A DNA stretch of 64,000 bases from Pasteurellaceae bacterium RH1A (GCA_012221805.1 CP015195.1:1225771-1289770); one strand, 5' to 3'. Positions 16,265 through 26,266 are shown, counted from the stretch's first letter. Numbers and translations: made by a program. The notes: generated from the sequence alone by a model not told the origin.

Positions 16265-16292
16265 TTTACATTGTGTACAAAGCTAATATAAA
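16265..16292 (+). promoter_or_regulatory. Promoter of the trimeric autotransporter gene
   Basis: The -35 box TTTACA (16265-16270), a 16-base spacer and the -10 box TATAAA (16287-16292) predict a start near 16299 and a leader of about 250 bases. Confidence 0.6.
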
Positions 16293-16362
16293 ATAACCTC
16301 CCTCAAAAAAATCGCTGATTTTTGTTGAGGATTTAGCCGTTGTAAGTGCTAAAAATAATCAT

Positions 16363-16517
16363 ATTTCAAAGATTAATTTTTCATCAAAAATACAAAATTT
16401 ACCCCTAAAGAGGTAATTGTGGGGTTGTTTATTTTGTAAGGTTTTAAGGGAATAAACGACTAATGATTGTTTGTGATTAGTTTTTGCTAGGTCTAGCAAA
16501 AGATTAATCTTTGAAAT
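16363..16517 (+). other. Structured 5' leader of the adhesin mRNA
   Basis: A perfect 15-base long-range inverted repeat (16363-16377 with 16503-16517) encloses smaller hairpins, including TTTTGCTAG-GT-CTAGCAAAA near 16482-16501. The structure ends about 30 bases before the start codon. Confidence 0.5.
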
Positions 16518-16546
16518 GCTCTATTGTGATATAGGATTAACAACAA

Positions 16547-19500
16547 ATGAATAAAGTATTCAAAGTAATTTGGAACCATGCCACCCAAACCTGGATGGCC
16601 GTGTCTGAATTAACAAAAGGTAAGGGCAAGACTAAATCGTCTAAAAGCCTTACAGTAACTGCCGCAGCCCTAGGAGTGATGGGCGCAGTCGGCACTCTCA
16701 CCACCCTAGACGCCAGTGCGGCAGGTCAATTTGGTGGTAACGGTAATGGTATCGGTATCTATGAAAAAGGCGAAAAAGTAGCAACCGCCACCCACCAATG
16801 GGCTATTGCCATCGGTAGTAATTCTAGCGCTCTTGGTGAGTATGATGTTGCCATCGGTGGACACGCTAAGGCAGATAGCCGTATTGCTGATGGATCTGCT
16901 GTTGCCATCGGTAAGCAATCCAACGCCACAGGCAACCGTACCACTTCCATCGGTACACACGCTGAAGCGGTTGCTGATAGAGCCACTGCCATCGGTACAG
17001 AGTCGAACGCTTATGGTAATTTCTCATCTGCGCTAGGTTTCCAGTCTAACGCATCGGGCGTTAATTCAACAGCATTGGGTAACGGAGCTCAAGCAAAAGG
17101 CATAGATAGTATTGCTTCAGGTACGCAGTCAAATGCAGCAGGCGAAAGATCAATTGCTATTGGTGTGGTTTCTACTGCTGAACAATATGGTTCTGCTGCA
17201 TTAGGCCAATACGCTCACGCCAATGGAGAGCATGCGTCTGCACTGGGTTCTGGTGCTCAAGCCAAGGGTAATTTCACGTTATCCAGCGGTTATCAAGCGA
17301 AGGCTGATGGCCAAAATGCCACTGCATTAGGTACCAAAGCCAATGCCACAGGCGAAAACTCAACCGCTGTCGGCCGTGGGGCAACCACCAATGCAGGCAA
17401 TGCCACCGCACTAGGTACAGGCTCACAAGCCCTAGCTCAAGGCTCAACAGCACTGGGTAAAGGTGCTAATGCTGCTGCTACTGCAACATCAGGCGTGGCA
17501 ATCGGTGATGGCAGCTCAGTTACTCAACCTAACAGCGTCGCCCTAGGTGCAGGCTCTGTGGCAAATCGTACAATTGTCAATACCAACAACATCGTTAAAG
17601 ATAAAAACCATCCGAATTTTAACGACATCTACTACAACTTCGTAGAAGAAGGCAGTAAGGGCAGAGCGGAGATTCTTAAAACTGTTACAGATATGGTGGG
17701 TACGGTTGCTGTTGGTAACTCAACACACACTCGCCAAATCACAGGCGTGGCAGCGGGTTATGAAGACTCTGATGCGGTGAACGTTGCCCAGCTTCGTGCC
17801 TTGGCAGAACATGTCAAAGAAAACACCAAAAACACCCAAGCATCTGTTGCAGTTGCACCAAACAATGCTACCTATGTAACAGTAACACCAAACACCACAG
17901 CCAATGAAAACGGCACTGTTCGTTATGATGTGGGTGTAAACACTCAAGTTATCAATGTAAACGCAACAACAGGCGATGTAACACAATCAGCCACCAATGG
18001 CTTGGCAAGAGCTAACAACGTTGCCGACACCATCAAGCGTTCAGGCTGGCAGATTGCTGGCAATGATAAAGCCAGCCTTGGCGTGGTTAATCCAGGCGAG
18101 AAGGTGAGCTTCCAAAACGGTGCCGCCACCAAAGCGACTGTAACCACCGAAGGCAACAACTTCAACGTCAAATACGATGTTCAAGTTGATGGCGACACCA
18201 TCAAAATCGAAAACGGCGTGTTGAAGTCTAATGTTACCGACACCAACACCCAAGCGTCTGTTAGTACAACCACACCAGACTACATCTCGGTAACCACCAA
18301 CGTTAATGCTAACAATCAAACCACCAACTACACCTTGGCAGCCAAAACTGGCACGATTGACACTAACACAAACACTGGTGCGATCACCGTTCCAGACTCC
18401 AACCAAAACGGTCTAGCAACTACCACTAACGTCGTAAACGCCATCAACGCAAGCGGTTGGGGTGTTGCAGGTGATAACGGCGCTCGTGTTGGTGTGGTGA
18501 ACCCTGGCGAGCAGGTAAACTACAAAAACGGCGATGCGACCAAAGCAGTAGTAACCGCCAATGGCACCAACTTCGATGTTAAATACGATGTTGAATACGA
18601 TGGCACTACCATCACCAAAAACGCCCAAGGCAAACTACAAGCGGTTGCGCCTGCACCAAAAATTACAGATATTACCACGGTAAATCAAGGCGATCTTATT
18701 AGTATTGCCACCGTGGTTCCTGATGGTGAAGGCGATGCTTTCTTAAATGCTTCAACCATCGTTCGTGGATTGAACAACACAGGCTTTAACCTAAGCACTT
18801 CAGGGGCTGGCAGTAACAAGACAGGCGCAGATCATCGTATTGCCAATGGCGAAACGCTCGATCTTGCCACAGGTGATTATATTAATATCACCCTAAAAGA
18901 TAATGGCTATATGATTGGTGCTAGAACAGGCACGATTGCTACTCCAGTAACTGACATCACCAATACCGATGCAGGTAAGGTTACCACCCCAGCCACAAAC
19001 GGCTTAGCAACTGTTCAAAACGTGGCAGATGTGGTCGCCAAATCTGGCTGGCAGCTACAAGCCAACGGCGAAACCAAAAACCTAGTAAACCCTGGTGAAG
19101 CGGTGAACTTCGTTGATGGCAAAGGCACCAAAGCCAATGTATCAGCCGATGGCAAAAATGTAACCTTTGATGCCAACGTAACTGAAATCAAAGCTGGCAA
19201 TAACGTTACTGTTAATAACCAAGACGGCGTAGTAACCATCAATGCCAACAACACCCAAGCCACTGTCGTTGCCAAAACTGAAGGCGGCAAGGCACAAGGC
19301 GTAACTGTTACACCAAATGCGACCAAAAACGCCAACGGCACCACCATCTATGAAGTCGCTGCTAATGTTGATGGCAAAACCATCATCATCAACGACCAAG
19401 GTCAGTTGGTTGCCAATACGACCGATATTCACTATTTCAGCGTGAATTCAACAGGCGGCGGCAACTATAACAATGATGGTGCTAAAGCACCTGAAGCCAT

Positions 19501-22500
19501 TGCTGTTGGTAAAAATGCAGCGGCAGAAGGACCAAGTGCAGTAGCCCTAGGTTTCAACTCAAAAGCTCAAGCAATCTCATCTGTCGCCATCGGTGATAGT
19601 GCAAGAGTGGCTGATGATGTTGATGGCGGCGGTGTAGCCATCGGTAGCAGTTCATCTGTCTTGGCAGGTCGTGCTGTGGCGGTAGGTATCGATGCCAAAG
19701 CTAACTCAACCAGCTCTGTCGCCATCGGTGATAACGTGCAAGTTGCTGCAACATCGAACAACTCTGTTGCTATCGGTAACTCAGCCCGTGCCAATGATGG
19801 ATCAGACGACTCTGTAACCATCGGTAACAACTCATCAAGTAGCGCCCAAGGCGGCTTGGCACTTGGTGATGATGCTGATGTGTTAGATGGTGATACCAAT
19901 GCTGTTGCCCTAGGTCGTGGCTCTAAAACTGAAAAACCGACCAGCACCAATAAGGCCAGCGTAAACGGCATTGACTACGAAAACTTCGCAGGCAGCGTAT
20001 CAAACTCTGTGGTCAGCGTGGGTAATGCAACTGCCAAACGTCAAATCACCAACGTAGCCGCAGGCCGTATCAGTGCGGATTCAACAGATGCCATCAACGG
20101 CTCACAGCTATACTTAACCCAAAAGGCCCTTGGCAATCTAGCCAGCAGCACTGCAACCCACTTAGGTGGCGGCGTGCAGGTGAACAAAGATGGTTCATTA
20201 ACAGCTCCTGTTTATAACATCTACACAGGTAACGTTGCACCAAACACCGCAGGCAGCAGCACAACATTGTTTGGCGCACCAGCCAACAACGTAGGCGATG
20301 CCCTAACCAACCTAAACACCTATGTAAACCAAGGTTTCTGGGTGGCTGACAAGGGTGCAAGGATCGGCAACGTAACCCCAGGTGACACCATCAATTTCGT
20401 TAATGGCAAAAACACCAAGGTAAACACCACTACCGAAGCAAACGGTGTAACCACTGTTACCTTTGACGTGGAAGGCCCGAAAATCACCACAACCCCAACA
20501 GCTGACGGCATAACCATCACCATCACCAACACTGATGGCACAAAAGAAGAAGCCGAAGTTAGACATGGTACTAACGGTAAAGACGGTAAAGACGGCACTA
20601 ATGGTACTAACGGTACAGACGGTCAAGACGGTCGTGATGCTTCAGCTACTGTTGTAGACAATGGCGACGGCACCCACACCATTACCACCACAAGCGGTGA
20701 CGGCACTGTAACCACTACCACTGTTAAAGACGGTGCAGCAGGTAAAGACGGTAAAGACGGTGCTAACGGTACAGACGGTCAAGACGGTCGTGATGCTTCA
20801 GCTACTGTTGTAGACAATGGCGACGGCACCCACACCATCACTACCACAAGCGGTGACGGTACTGTAACCACTACCACTGTTAAAGACGGTGCAGCAGGTA
20901 AAGACGGTAAAGACGGTGCTAACGGTACAGACGGTCAAGACGGTCGTGACGCTTCAGCTACTGTTGTAGACAACGGCGACGGCACCCACACCATCACCAC
21001 CACAAGCGGTGACGGCACTGTAACCACTACCACTGTTAAAGACGGTGCAGCAGGTAAAGACGGTAAAGACGGTGCAGCAGGTAAAGACGGTACTAACGGT
21101 ACAGACGGTCAAGACGGTCGTGACGCTTCAGCTACTGTTGTAGACAACGGCGACGGCACCCACACCATCACCACCACAAGCGGTGACGGCACTGTAACCA
21201 CTACCACTGTTAAAGACGGTGCAGCAGGTAAAGACGGTAAAGACGGTGCAGCAGGTAAAGACGGTGCTAACGGTACAGACGGTCAAGACGGTCGTGATGC
21301 TTCAGCTACTGTTGTAGACAATGGCGACGGCACCCACACCATCACTACCACAAGCGGTGACGGTACTGTAACCACTACCACTGTTAAAGACGGTGCAGCA
21401 GGTAAAGACGGTAAAGACGGTGCTAACGGTACAGACGGTCAAGACGGTCGTGACGCTTCAGCTACTGTTGTAGACAACGGCGACGGCACCCACACCATCA
21501 CCACCACAAGCGGTGACGGCACTGTAACCACTACCACTGTTAAAGACGGTGCAGCAGGTAAAGACGGTAAAGACGGTGCAGCAGGTAAAGACGGTACTAA
21601 CGGTACAGACGGTCAAGACGGTCGTGACGCTTCAGCTACTGTTGTAGACAACGGCGACGGCACCCACACCATCACCACCACAAGCGGTGACGGCACTGTA
21701 ACCACTACCACTGTTAAAGACGGTGCAGCAGGTAAAGACGGTAAAGACGGTAAAGACGGTGCAGCAGGTAAAGACGGTACTAACGGTACAGACGGTCAAG
21801 ACGGTCGTGACGCTTCAGCTACTGTTGTAGACAACGGCGACGGCACCCACACCATCACCACCACAAGCGGTGACGGCACTGTAACCACCACCACTGTTAA
21901 AGACGGTGCAGCAGGTAAAGACGGTACTAACGGTACAGACGGTCAAGACGGTCGTGACGCTTCAGCTACTGTTGTAGACAACGGCGACGGCACCCACACC
22001 ATCACCACCACAAGCGGTGACGGCACTGTAACCACTACCACTGTTAAAGACGGTGCAGCAGGTAAAGACGGTACTAACGGTACAGACGGTCAAGACGGTC
22101 GTGACGCTTCAGCTACTGTTGTAGACAATGGCGACGGCACCCACACCATCACCACCACAAGCGGTGACGGCACTGTAACCACTACTACTGTTAAAGACGG
22201 TGCAGCAGGTAAAGACGGTAAAGACGGTACTAACGGTACAGACGGTCAAGACGGTCGTGACGCATCAGCCACTGTTGTAGACAATGGCGACGGTACTCAC
22301 ACCATCACCACCACAAGCGGTGACGGTACTGTAACTACTACTACTGTTAAAGACGGTGCTAATGGTAAAGACGGTGCAGCAGGTAAAGACGGTAAAGACG
22401 GTGCTAACGGTACAGACGGTCAAGACGGTCGTGATGCTTCAGCTACTGTTGTAGACAATGGCGACGGCACCCACACCATCACCACCACAAGCGGTGACGG

Positions 22501-25500
22501 CACAGTAACCACTACTACTGTTAAAGACGGTGCAGCAGGTAAAGACGGTAAAGACGGTACTAACGGTACAGACGGTCAAGACGGTCGTGACGCATCAGCC
22601 ACTGTTGTAGACAATGGCGACGGTACTCACACCATCACCACCACAAGCGGTGACGGTACTGTAACTACTACTACTGTTAAAGACGGTGCTAATGGTAAAG
22701 ACGGTGCTAACGGTACAGACGGTCAAGACGGTCGTGATGCTTCAGCCACAGTTGTAGACAACGGCGACGGCACCCACACCATCACCACCACAAGCGGTGA
22801 CGGCACTGTAACTACTACCACTGTTAAAGACGGTGCAGCAGGTAAAGACGGTAAAGACGGCACTAATGGTACTAACGGTACAGACGGTCAAGACGGTCGT
22901 GACGCTTCAGCCACTGTTGTAGACAATGGCGACGGCACCCACACCATCACTACTACAAGCGGTGACGGCACAGTAACCACCACCACTGTTAAAGACGGTG
23001 CTAATGGTAAAGACGGTAAAGACGGTGCAGCAGGTAAAGACGGTGCTAACGGTACAGACGGTCAAGACGGTCGTGACGCTTCAGCCACTGTTGTAGACAA
23101 TGGCGACGGCACCCACACCATCACCACCACAAGCGGTGACGGCACTGTAACCACTACCACTGTTAAAGACGGTAAAGACGGTGTAGATGGTATTAACGGT
23201 CTAGATGGTCGAGATGGTGAAGACGGCCGTGATGCTATTGCCAACGTTGTAGACAATGGCGACGGCACACACACCATCACCACAATCAGTGGCGACGGTA
23301 CAATGACCAGCACAACTGTCAAAGACGGTACTAACGGTAAAGACTCATCTGCTACTGTTAAAGACAACGGCGATGGTACACACACTGTAACCGTAACCAG
23401 CGGTGACGGCACAGTAACCACAACAACCATCAACGATGGTACTGATGGTAAAGACGGTAACTCTGTAGCGATTAAGAGCACCACCAAAGATGGTGATACC
23501 ACTAAGGTTGTTCTTGTAGAGAAAGACGCAGCTGGTAATGAAATCGCAGGCTCTGAGAAGAACCTAGAGATTAAAGACGGTACTAACGGTAAAGATGCAT
23601 CAGCTACTGTTAAAGACAATGGCGACGGCACCCACACCATCACCACCACAAGCGGTGACGGCACTGTAACTACTACCACTGTTAAAGACGGTAAAGACGG
23701 TGTAGATGGTATTAACGGTCTAGATGGTCGAGATGGTGAAGACGGTCGTGATGCTATTGCCAACGTTGTAGACAATGGCGACGGCACCCACACCATCACC
23801 ACAATCAGTGGCGACGGTACAATGACCAGCACAACTGTCAAAGACGGTACTAACGGTAAAGACTCATCTGCTACTGTTAAAGACAACGGCGATGGTACAC
23901 ACACTGTAACCGTAACCAGCGGTGACGGCACTGTAACCACAACAACCATCAACGATGGTACTGATGGTAAAGACGGTAACTCTGTAGCGATTAAGAGCAC
24001 CACCAAAGATGGTGATACCACTAAGGTTGTTCTTGTAGAGAAAGACGCAGCTGGTAATGAAATCGCAGGCTCTGAGAAGAACCTAGAGATTAAAGACGGT
24101 ACTAACGGTAAAGATGCATCAGCTACTGTTAAAGACAACGGCGACGGCACCCACACCATCACCACCACAAGCGGTGACGGCACTGTAACCACTACTACTG
24201 TTAAAGACGGTAAAGACGGTTTAGATGGTATTAATGGTCTAGATGGTCAGGATGGTCAGGATGGTCGTGATGCTATTGCCAACGTTGTAGACAATGGCGA
24301 CGGCACACACACCATCACCACAATCAGTGGCGACGGCACAATGACCAGCACCACTGTTAAAGACGGTAAAGACGGTAAAGATGCAATCTTCAAAGTTGCA
24401 GGAAATGATGATGTGAAGAGCACCATCAACTCCGATGATACCGTGAACTTTGTAGATGGCAAAGGCACAACAGTAACTGTAACAGGCGAAGGCACTGGCA
24501 CAGTAACCAACGTGTCTTACGACGTGAATGTTGATGGCGACACAGTGAAGATTGTTGATGGCAAATTAACTGCCAAAAACACCCAATCAACCACCAACAG
24601 CACCAATAAAACGGTTAAAATCACTGAAACCAACAATGAGAATGGTACGAAAAACTACGACCTAGCCGTAAACACTGGCAAAGGCTTGGAAGTTAATACT
24701 ACCACTGGTGCGATTGATGTTGCGGTTGATGGCGATACCATTGTCTTTGATGGTAACAACATCAAAGCCAACACAGGTGAGCTAACCAACACTGACGGTA
24801 AAGTAGATGTACCAGCCGCACCAACAGCCTTAACCAACACCACCACGGTTGCTGATGCAATCAACAACTCTGGTTGGAGAACCACACTGACTGATGGTGA
24901 TACAGAAGTTATCAACCCAGGCGATAAAGTGGACTTCGTTGATGGTGTAGGCACCAAAGCCAATGTGGAAGCAGATGCTGATGGCAATGTGAATGTAAGC
25001 TACGATGTCAATGCGGTAAACGGCAACGGCACAACAGTGAAATTCAACGATGCTGACAACTCATTCCAAGTTGACGTGAATACCGTTGGTGGTAAGGTAA
25101 CAAATGGTAAAGTGGAAGCTCCAGTTAATACCACTGGTGGCAACACTTACTACAATGCAACCACTGTAACCAACCTGATCAATGAAGCTTCGCACAACAT
25201 CACCGCTGACAACAGCAAAGGTGGCGTAAATGGTACACAGGTTAAAGCAGGCAGCTCAGCAGCTAAAGTGAAAGCGGGTGATACCGTAACTTATGCAGCG
25301 GGCAAAAACCTAGTGGTTAATCAATCTGGCACAACCGTAACCTACGGCTTGAGCGAGAATATTGATATCACTGGCAACGCGACAGTAAACAAAAACTTGA
25401 CCGTGAATGGTGATACCACAGTAGGTAACTTGACTGTGAAACCTAACAGCAAGGTTGATATGGGTGGAAACCGTGTAACTAACGTTGCAGACGGTAAAGA

Positions 25501-25810
25501 TCCAACCGATGCTGTGAACGTTCGCCAATTAAAAGGCGCAATCAGCAATGTTAATAACAACATTAACCGCGTTCGTAAGAATGCTAATGCTGGTGTAGCC
25601 TCTGTGGCGGCCATGAGCAACATTCCACAAGTTTACCTACCAGGTAAATCTGGTGTAGGTGCGGGTGTGGGTACTCGTGGTGGTGAAACTGCTGTGGCAG
25701 TGGGCTACTCAAGAGCGTCTGATAATGGTAAACACATTATCAAATTCTCAGGAAGTGCAGATTCCCAAGGCAAATTCACTGGCGGTGCAGGTTATATGTA
25801 CCAATGGTAA
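16547..25810 (+). CDS. Giant trimeric autotransporter adhesin (YadA/Hia family)
   Basis: A 3087-residue surface adhesin secreted by the type Vc route. Residues 1-58 form an extended signal peptide (ESPR, MNKVFKVIWNHATQTWMAVSE, cleavage after LDASA). YadA-type head repeats with the VAIG.....A pattern occupy about 75-340 and again about 985-1130, followed by neck and stalk segments with repeated VNPGE..NF.NG blocks. From about 1345 to 2620 the stalk alternates Gly-X-Y runs (GKDGKDGANGTDGQDG) with 33-residue Thr-rich modules containing NGDGTHTIT. Sixteen near-identical modules are followed by a 173-residue block repeated in tandem. The last 90 residues are the membrane anchor ending in YMYQW. 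Likely host-cell or matrix binding; the ligand is unknown. Repeat number is expected to vary. Confidence 0.96.
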   Translation: MNKVFKVIWNHATQTWMAVSELTKGKGKTKSSKSLTVTAAALGVMGAVGTLTTLDASAAGQFGGNGNGIGIYEKGEKVATATHQWAIAIGSNSSALGEYDVAIGGHAKADSRIADGSAVAIGKQSNATGNRTTSIGTHAEAVADRATAIGTESNAYGNFSSALGFQSNASGVNSTALGNGAQAKGIDSIASGTQSNAAGERSIAIGVVSTAEQYGSAALGQYAHANGEHASALGSGAQAKGNFTLSSGYQAKADGQNATALGTKANATGENSTAVGRGATTNAGNATALGTGSQALAQGSTALGKGANAAATATSGVAIGDGSSVTQPNSVALGAGSVANRTIVNTNNIVKDKNHPNFNDIYYNFVEEGSKGRAEILKTVTDMVGTVAVGNSTHTRQITGVAAGYEDSDAVNVAQLRALAEHVKENTKNTQASVAVAPNNATYVTVTPNTTANENGTVRYDVGVNTQVINVNATTGDVTQSATNGLARANNVADTIKRSGWQIAGNDKASLGVVNPGEKVSFQNGAATKATVTTEGNNFNVKYDVQVDGDTIKIENGVLKSNVTDTNTQASVSTTTPDYISVTTNVNANNQTTNYTLAAKTGTIDTNTNTGAITVPDSNQNGLATTTNVVNAINASGWGVAGDNGARVGVVNPGEQVNYKNGDATKAVVTANGTNFDVKYDVEYDGTTITKNAQGKLQAVAPAPKITDITTVNQGDLISIATVVPDGEGDAFLNASTIVRGLNNTGFNLSTSGAGSNKTGADHRIANGETLDLATGDYINITLKDNGYMIGARTGTIATPVTDITNTDAGKVTTPATNGLATVQNVADVVAKSGWQLQANGETKNLVNPGEAVNFVDGKGTKANVSADGKNVTFDANVTEIKAGNNVTVNNQDGVVTINANNTQATVVAKTEGGKAQGVTVTPNATKNANGTTIYEVAANVDGKTIIINDQGQLVANTTDIHYFSVNSTGGGNYNNDGAKAPEAIAVGKNAAAEGPSAVALGFNSKAQAISSVAIGDSARVADDVDGGGVAIGSSSSVLAGRAVAVGIDAKANSTSSVAIGDNVQVAATSNNSVAIGNSARANDGSDDSVTIGNNSSSSAQGGLALGDDADVLDGDTNAVALGRGSKTEKPTSTNKASVNGIDYENFAGSVSNSVVSVGNATAKRQITNVAAGRISADSTDAINGSQLYLTQKALGNLASSTATHLGGGVQVNKDGSLTAPVYNIYTGNVAPNTAGSSTTLFGAPANNVGDALTNLNTYVNQGFWVADKGARIGNVTPGDTINFVNGKNTKVNTTTEANGVTTVTFDVEGPKITTTPTADGITITITNTDGTKEEAEVRHGTNGKDGKDGTNGTNGTDGQDGRDASATVVDNGDGTHTITTTSGDGTVTTTTVKDGAAGKDGKDGANGTDGQDGRDASATVVDNGDGTHTITTTSGDGTVTTTTVKDGAAGKDGKDGANGTDGQDGRDASATVVDNGDGTHTITTTSGDGTVTTTTVKDGAAGKDGKDGAAGKDGTNGTDGQDGRDASATVVDNGDGTHTITTTSGDGTVTTTTVKDGAAGKDGKDGAAGKDGANGTDGQDGRDASATVVDNGDGTHTITTTSGDGTVTTTTVKDGAAGKDGKDGANGTDGQDGRDASATVVDNGDGTHTITTTSGDGTVTTTTVKDGAAGKDGKDGAAGKDGTNGTDGQDGRDASATVVDNGDGTHTITTTSGDGTVTTTTVKDGAAGKDGKDGKDGAAGKDGTNGTDGQDGRDASATVVDNGDGTHTITTTSGDGTVTTTTVKDGAAGKDGTNGTDGQDGRDASATVVDNGDGTHTITTTSGDGTVTTTTVKDGAAGKDGTNGTDGQDGRDASATVVDNGDGTHTITTTSGDGTVTTTTVKDGAAGKDGKDGTNGTDGQDGRDASATVVDNGDGTHTITTTSGDGTVTTTTVKDGANGKDGAAGKDGKDGANGTDGQDGRDASATVVDNGDGTHTITTTSGDGTVTTTTVKDGAAGKDGKDGTNGTDGQDGRDASATVVDNGDGTHTITTTSGDGTVTTTTVKDGANGKDGANGTDGQDGRDASATVVDNGDGTHTITTTSGDGTVTTTTVKDGAAGKDGKDGTNGTNGTDGQDGRDASATVVDNGDGTHTITTTSGDGTVTTTTVKDGANGKDGKDGAAGKDGANGTDGQDGRDASATVVDNGDGTHTITTTSGDGTVTTTTVKDGKDGVDGINGLDGRDGEDGRDAIANVVDNGDGTHTITTISGDGTMTSTTVKDGTNGKDSSATVKDNGDGTHTVTVTSGDGTVTTTTINDGTDGKDGNSVAIKSTTKDGDTTKVVLVEKDAAGNEIAGSEKNLEIKDGTNGKDASATVKDNGDGTHTITTTSGDGTVTTTTVKDGKDGVDGINGLDGRDGEDGRDAIANVVDNGDGTHTITTISGDGTMTSTTVKDGTNGKDSSATVKDNGDGTHTVTVTSGDGTVTTTTINDGTDGKDGNSVAIKSTTKDGDTTKVVLVEKDAAGNEIAGSEKNLEIKDGTNGKDASATVKDNGDGTHTITTTSGDGTVTTTTVKDGKDGLDGINGLDGQDGQDGRDAIANVVDNGDGTHTITTISGDGTMTSTTVKDGKDGKDAIFKVAGNDDVKSTINSDDTVNFVDGKGTTVTVTGEGTGTVTNVSYDVNVDGDTVKIVDGKLTAKNTQSTTNSTNKTVKITETNNENGTKNYDLAVNTGKGLEVNTTTGAIDVAVDGDTIVFDGNNIKANTGELTNTDGKVDVPAAPTALTNTTTVADAINNSGWRTTLTDGDTEVINPGDKVDFVDGVGTKANVEADADGNVNVSYDVNAVNGNGTTVKFNDADNSFQVDVNTVGGKVTNGKVEAPVNTTGGNTYYNATTVTNLINEASHNITADNSKGGVNGTQVKAGSSAAKVKAGDTVTYAAGKNLVVNQSGTTVTYGLSENIDITGNATVNKNLTVNGDTTVGNLTVKPNSKVDMGGNRVTNVADGKDPTDAVNVRQLKGAISNVNNNINRVRKNANAGVASVAAMSNIPQVYLPGKSGVGAGVGTRGGETAVAVGYSRASDNGKHIIKFSGSADSQGKFTGGAGYMYQW
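20636..23170 (+). repeat. Tandem in-frame repeats in the adhesin stalk (16 copies)
   Basis: Sixteen near-identical copies encode a Thr-rich module with GDGTHTIT and SGDGTVTTTTV. They are joined by Gly-X-Y linkers that vary in length in 9-base steps (GGTAAAGAC or GGTGCAGCA units). Linker variation indicates slippage or unequal recombination. Confidence 0.92.
23171..24380 (+). repeat. 519-bp direct repeat in the adhesin stalk
   Basis: The block starting near 23181 (GTGTAGATGGTATTAACGG) recurs 519 bases later near 23700, and its start recurs again near 24219, giving two complete units and a partial third. Each unit includes a distinct segment with VEKDAAGNEIAGSEKN. Confidence 0.88.
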
Positions 25811-25833
25811 TCAGCTATTAACCTAAATAATAG

Positions 25834-25860
25834 AAATGCGACCTTCGGGTCGCATTTTTT
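25834..25860 (+). terminator. Terminator of the adhesin gene
   Basis: AAATGCGACC-TTCG-GGTCGCATTT: a 10-bp stem with a stable TTCG tetraloop and T-run. Confidence 0.95.
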
Positions 25861-25898
25861 ATGGCTGCAAATAGTCCAAAGTTTTGGTTGGATTTATC

Positions 25899-25927
25899 TT
25901 GTATTTGATCCTAACTTTGTATAGAAT
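25899..25927 (+). promoter_or_regulatory. Promoter of rpmE
   Basis: TTGTAT (25899-25904), 17 bases, TAGAAT (25922-25927). The predicted start is near 25934, giving a leader of about 100 bases. Confidence 0.6.
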
Positions 25928-25943
25928 ACGCACTCTTTTTGGT

Positions 25944-25968
25944 GCTAGGTTTTGCCTGGCGTTTTTTT
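25944..25968 (+). terminator. Attenuator-like hairpin in the rpmE leader
   Basis: GCTAGG and CCTGGC (one G-T wobble) form a 6-bp stem with a 5-base loop, then seven T. It sits about ten bases after the predicted start. L31 leaders are known in Gammaproteobacteria, so it may be part of an autoregulatory leader. Confidence 0.5.
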
Positions 25969-26037
25969 AATTACATATGGTATCAGACAGCCGAGTTGTA
26001 TGCTCTGATGGCGATATGGCTTCTTTAGAGGTTCCCC

Positions 26038-26250
26038 ATGAAACAAGGTATTCACCCGAATTACACTGAAATTACTGCAACCTGCTCTTGCGGTAATGTG
26101 ATCAAAACTCGCTCTACAGTGGGTAAAGACTTAAACCTAGATGTGTGCGGCAACTGCCACCCATTCTATACAGGTAAACAACGTGTTGTTGATACAGGCG
26201 GCCGTGTTGAGCGCTTCAACAAACGTTTCAGCATTCCAAGCACAAAATAA
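26038..26250 (+). CDS. rpmE: 50S ribosomal protein L31 (zinc-binding form)
   Basis: A 70-residue bL31 that bridges the ribosomal subunits. The C+ form is indicated by zinc ligands Cys16, Cys18, Cys37 and Cys40 (CSC and CGNC). Start: ATG after AGAGGTTCCCC. It is monocistronic between two hairpins. Confidence 0.97.
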   Translation: MKQGIHPNYTEITATCSCGNVIKTRSTVGKDLNLDVCGNCHPFYTGKQRVVDTGGRVERFNKRFSIPSTK

Positions 26251-26266
26251 GCGCTTGAAAGCAAGC

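Larger units (their letters stand above)
15721..16546. other. Repeat-rich gap and regulatory region upstream of the adhesin
   Basis: Contents in order: an uptake-sequence pair (CAAGCGGTC at about 15732, CCGCTTG at about 15777); hairpins of the MITE-like family (15823-15943); a stub of the GCGCCAGC repeat (about 15948-15963); another uptake core (about 15966); the IHF-type 18-mer (16182-16199); the A24 tract (16205-16228); the promoter (16265-16292); and a structured leader of about 250 bases. I see no gene here. Confidence 0.75.

Noticed and set aside
23062..24192. Long open frame on the minus strand within the adhesin repeats
   Set aside because: It is the mirror of the repetitive codons of the adhesin. 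The predicted protein is Ser/Val/Pro-rich low complexity, with the same repeat period and no start signals.
20570..24400. Direct repeats resembling a CRISPR array
   Set aside because: The repeats are in-frame coding units of the adhesin with no unique spacers; no cas genes are present.
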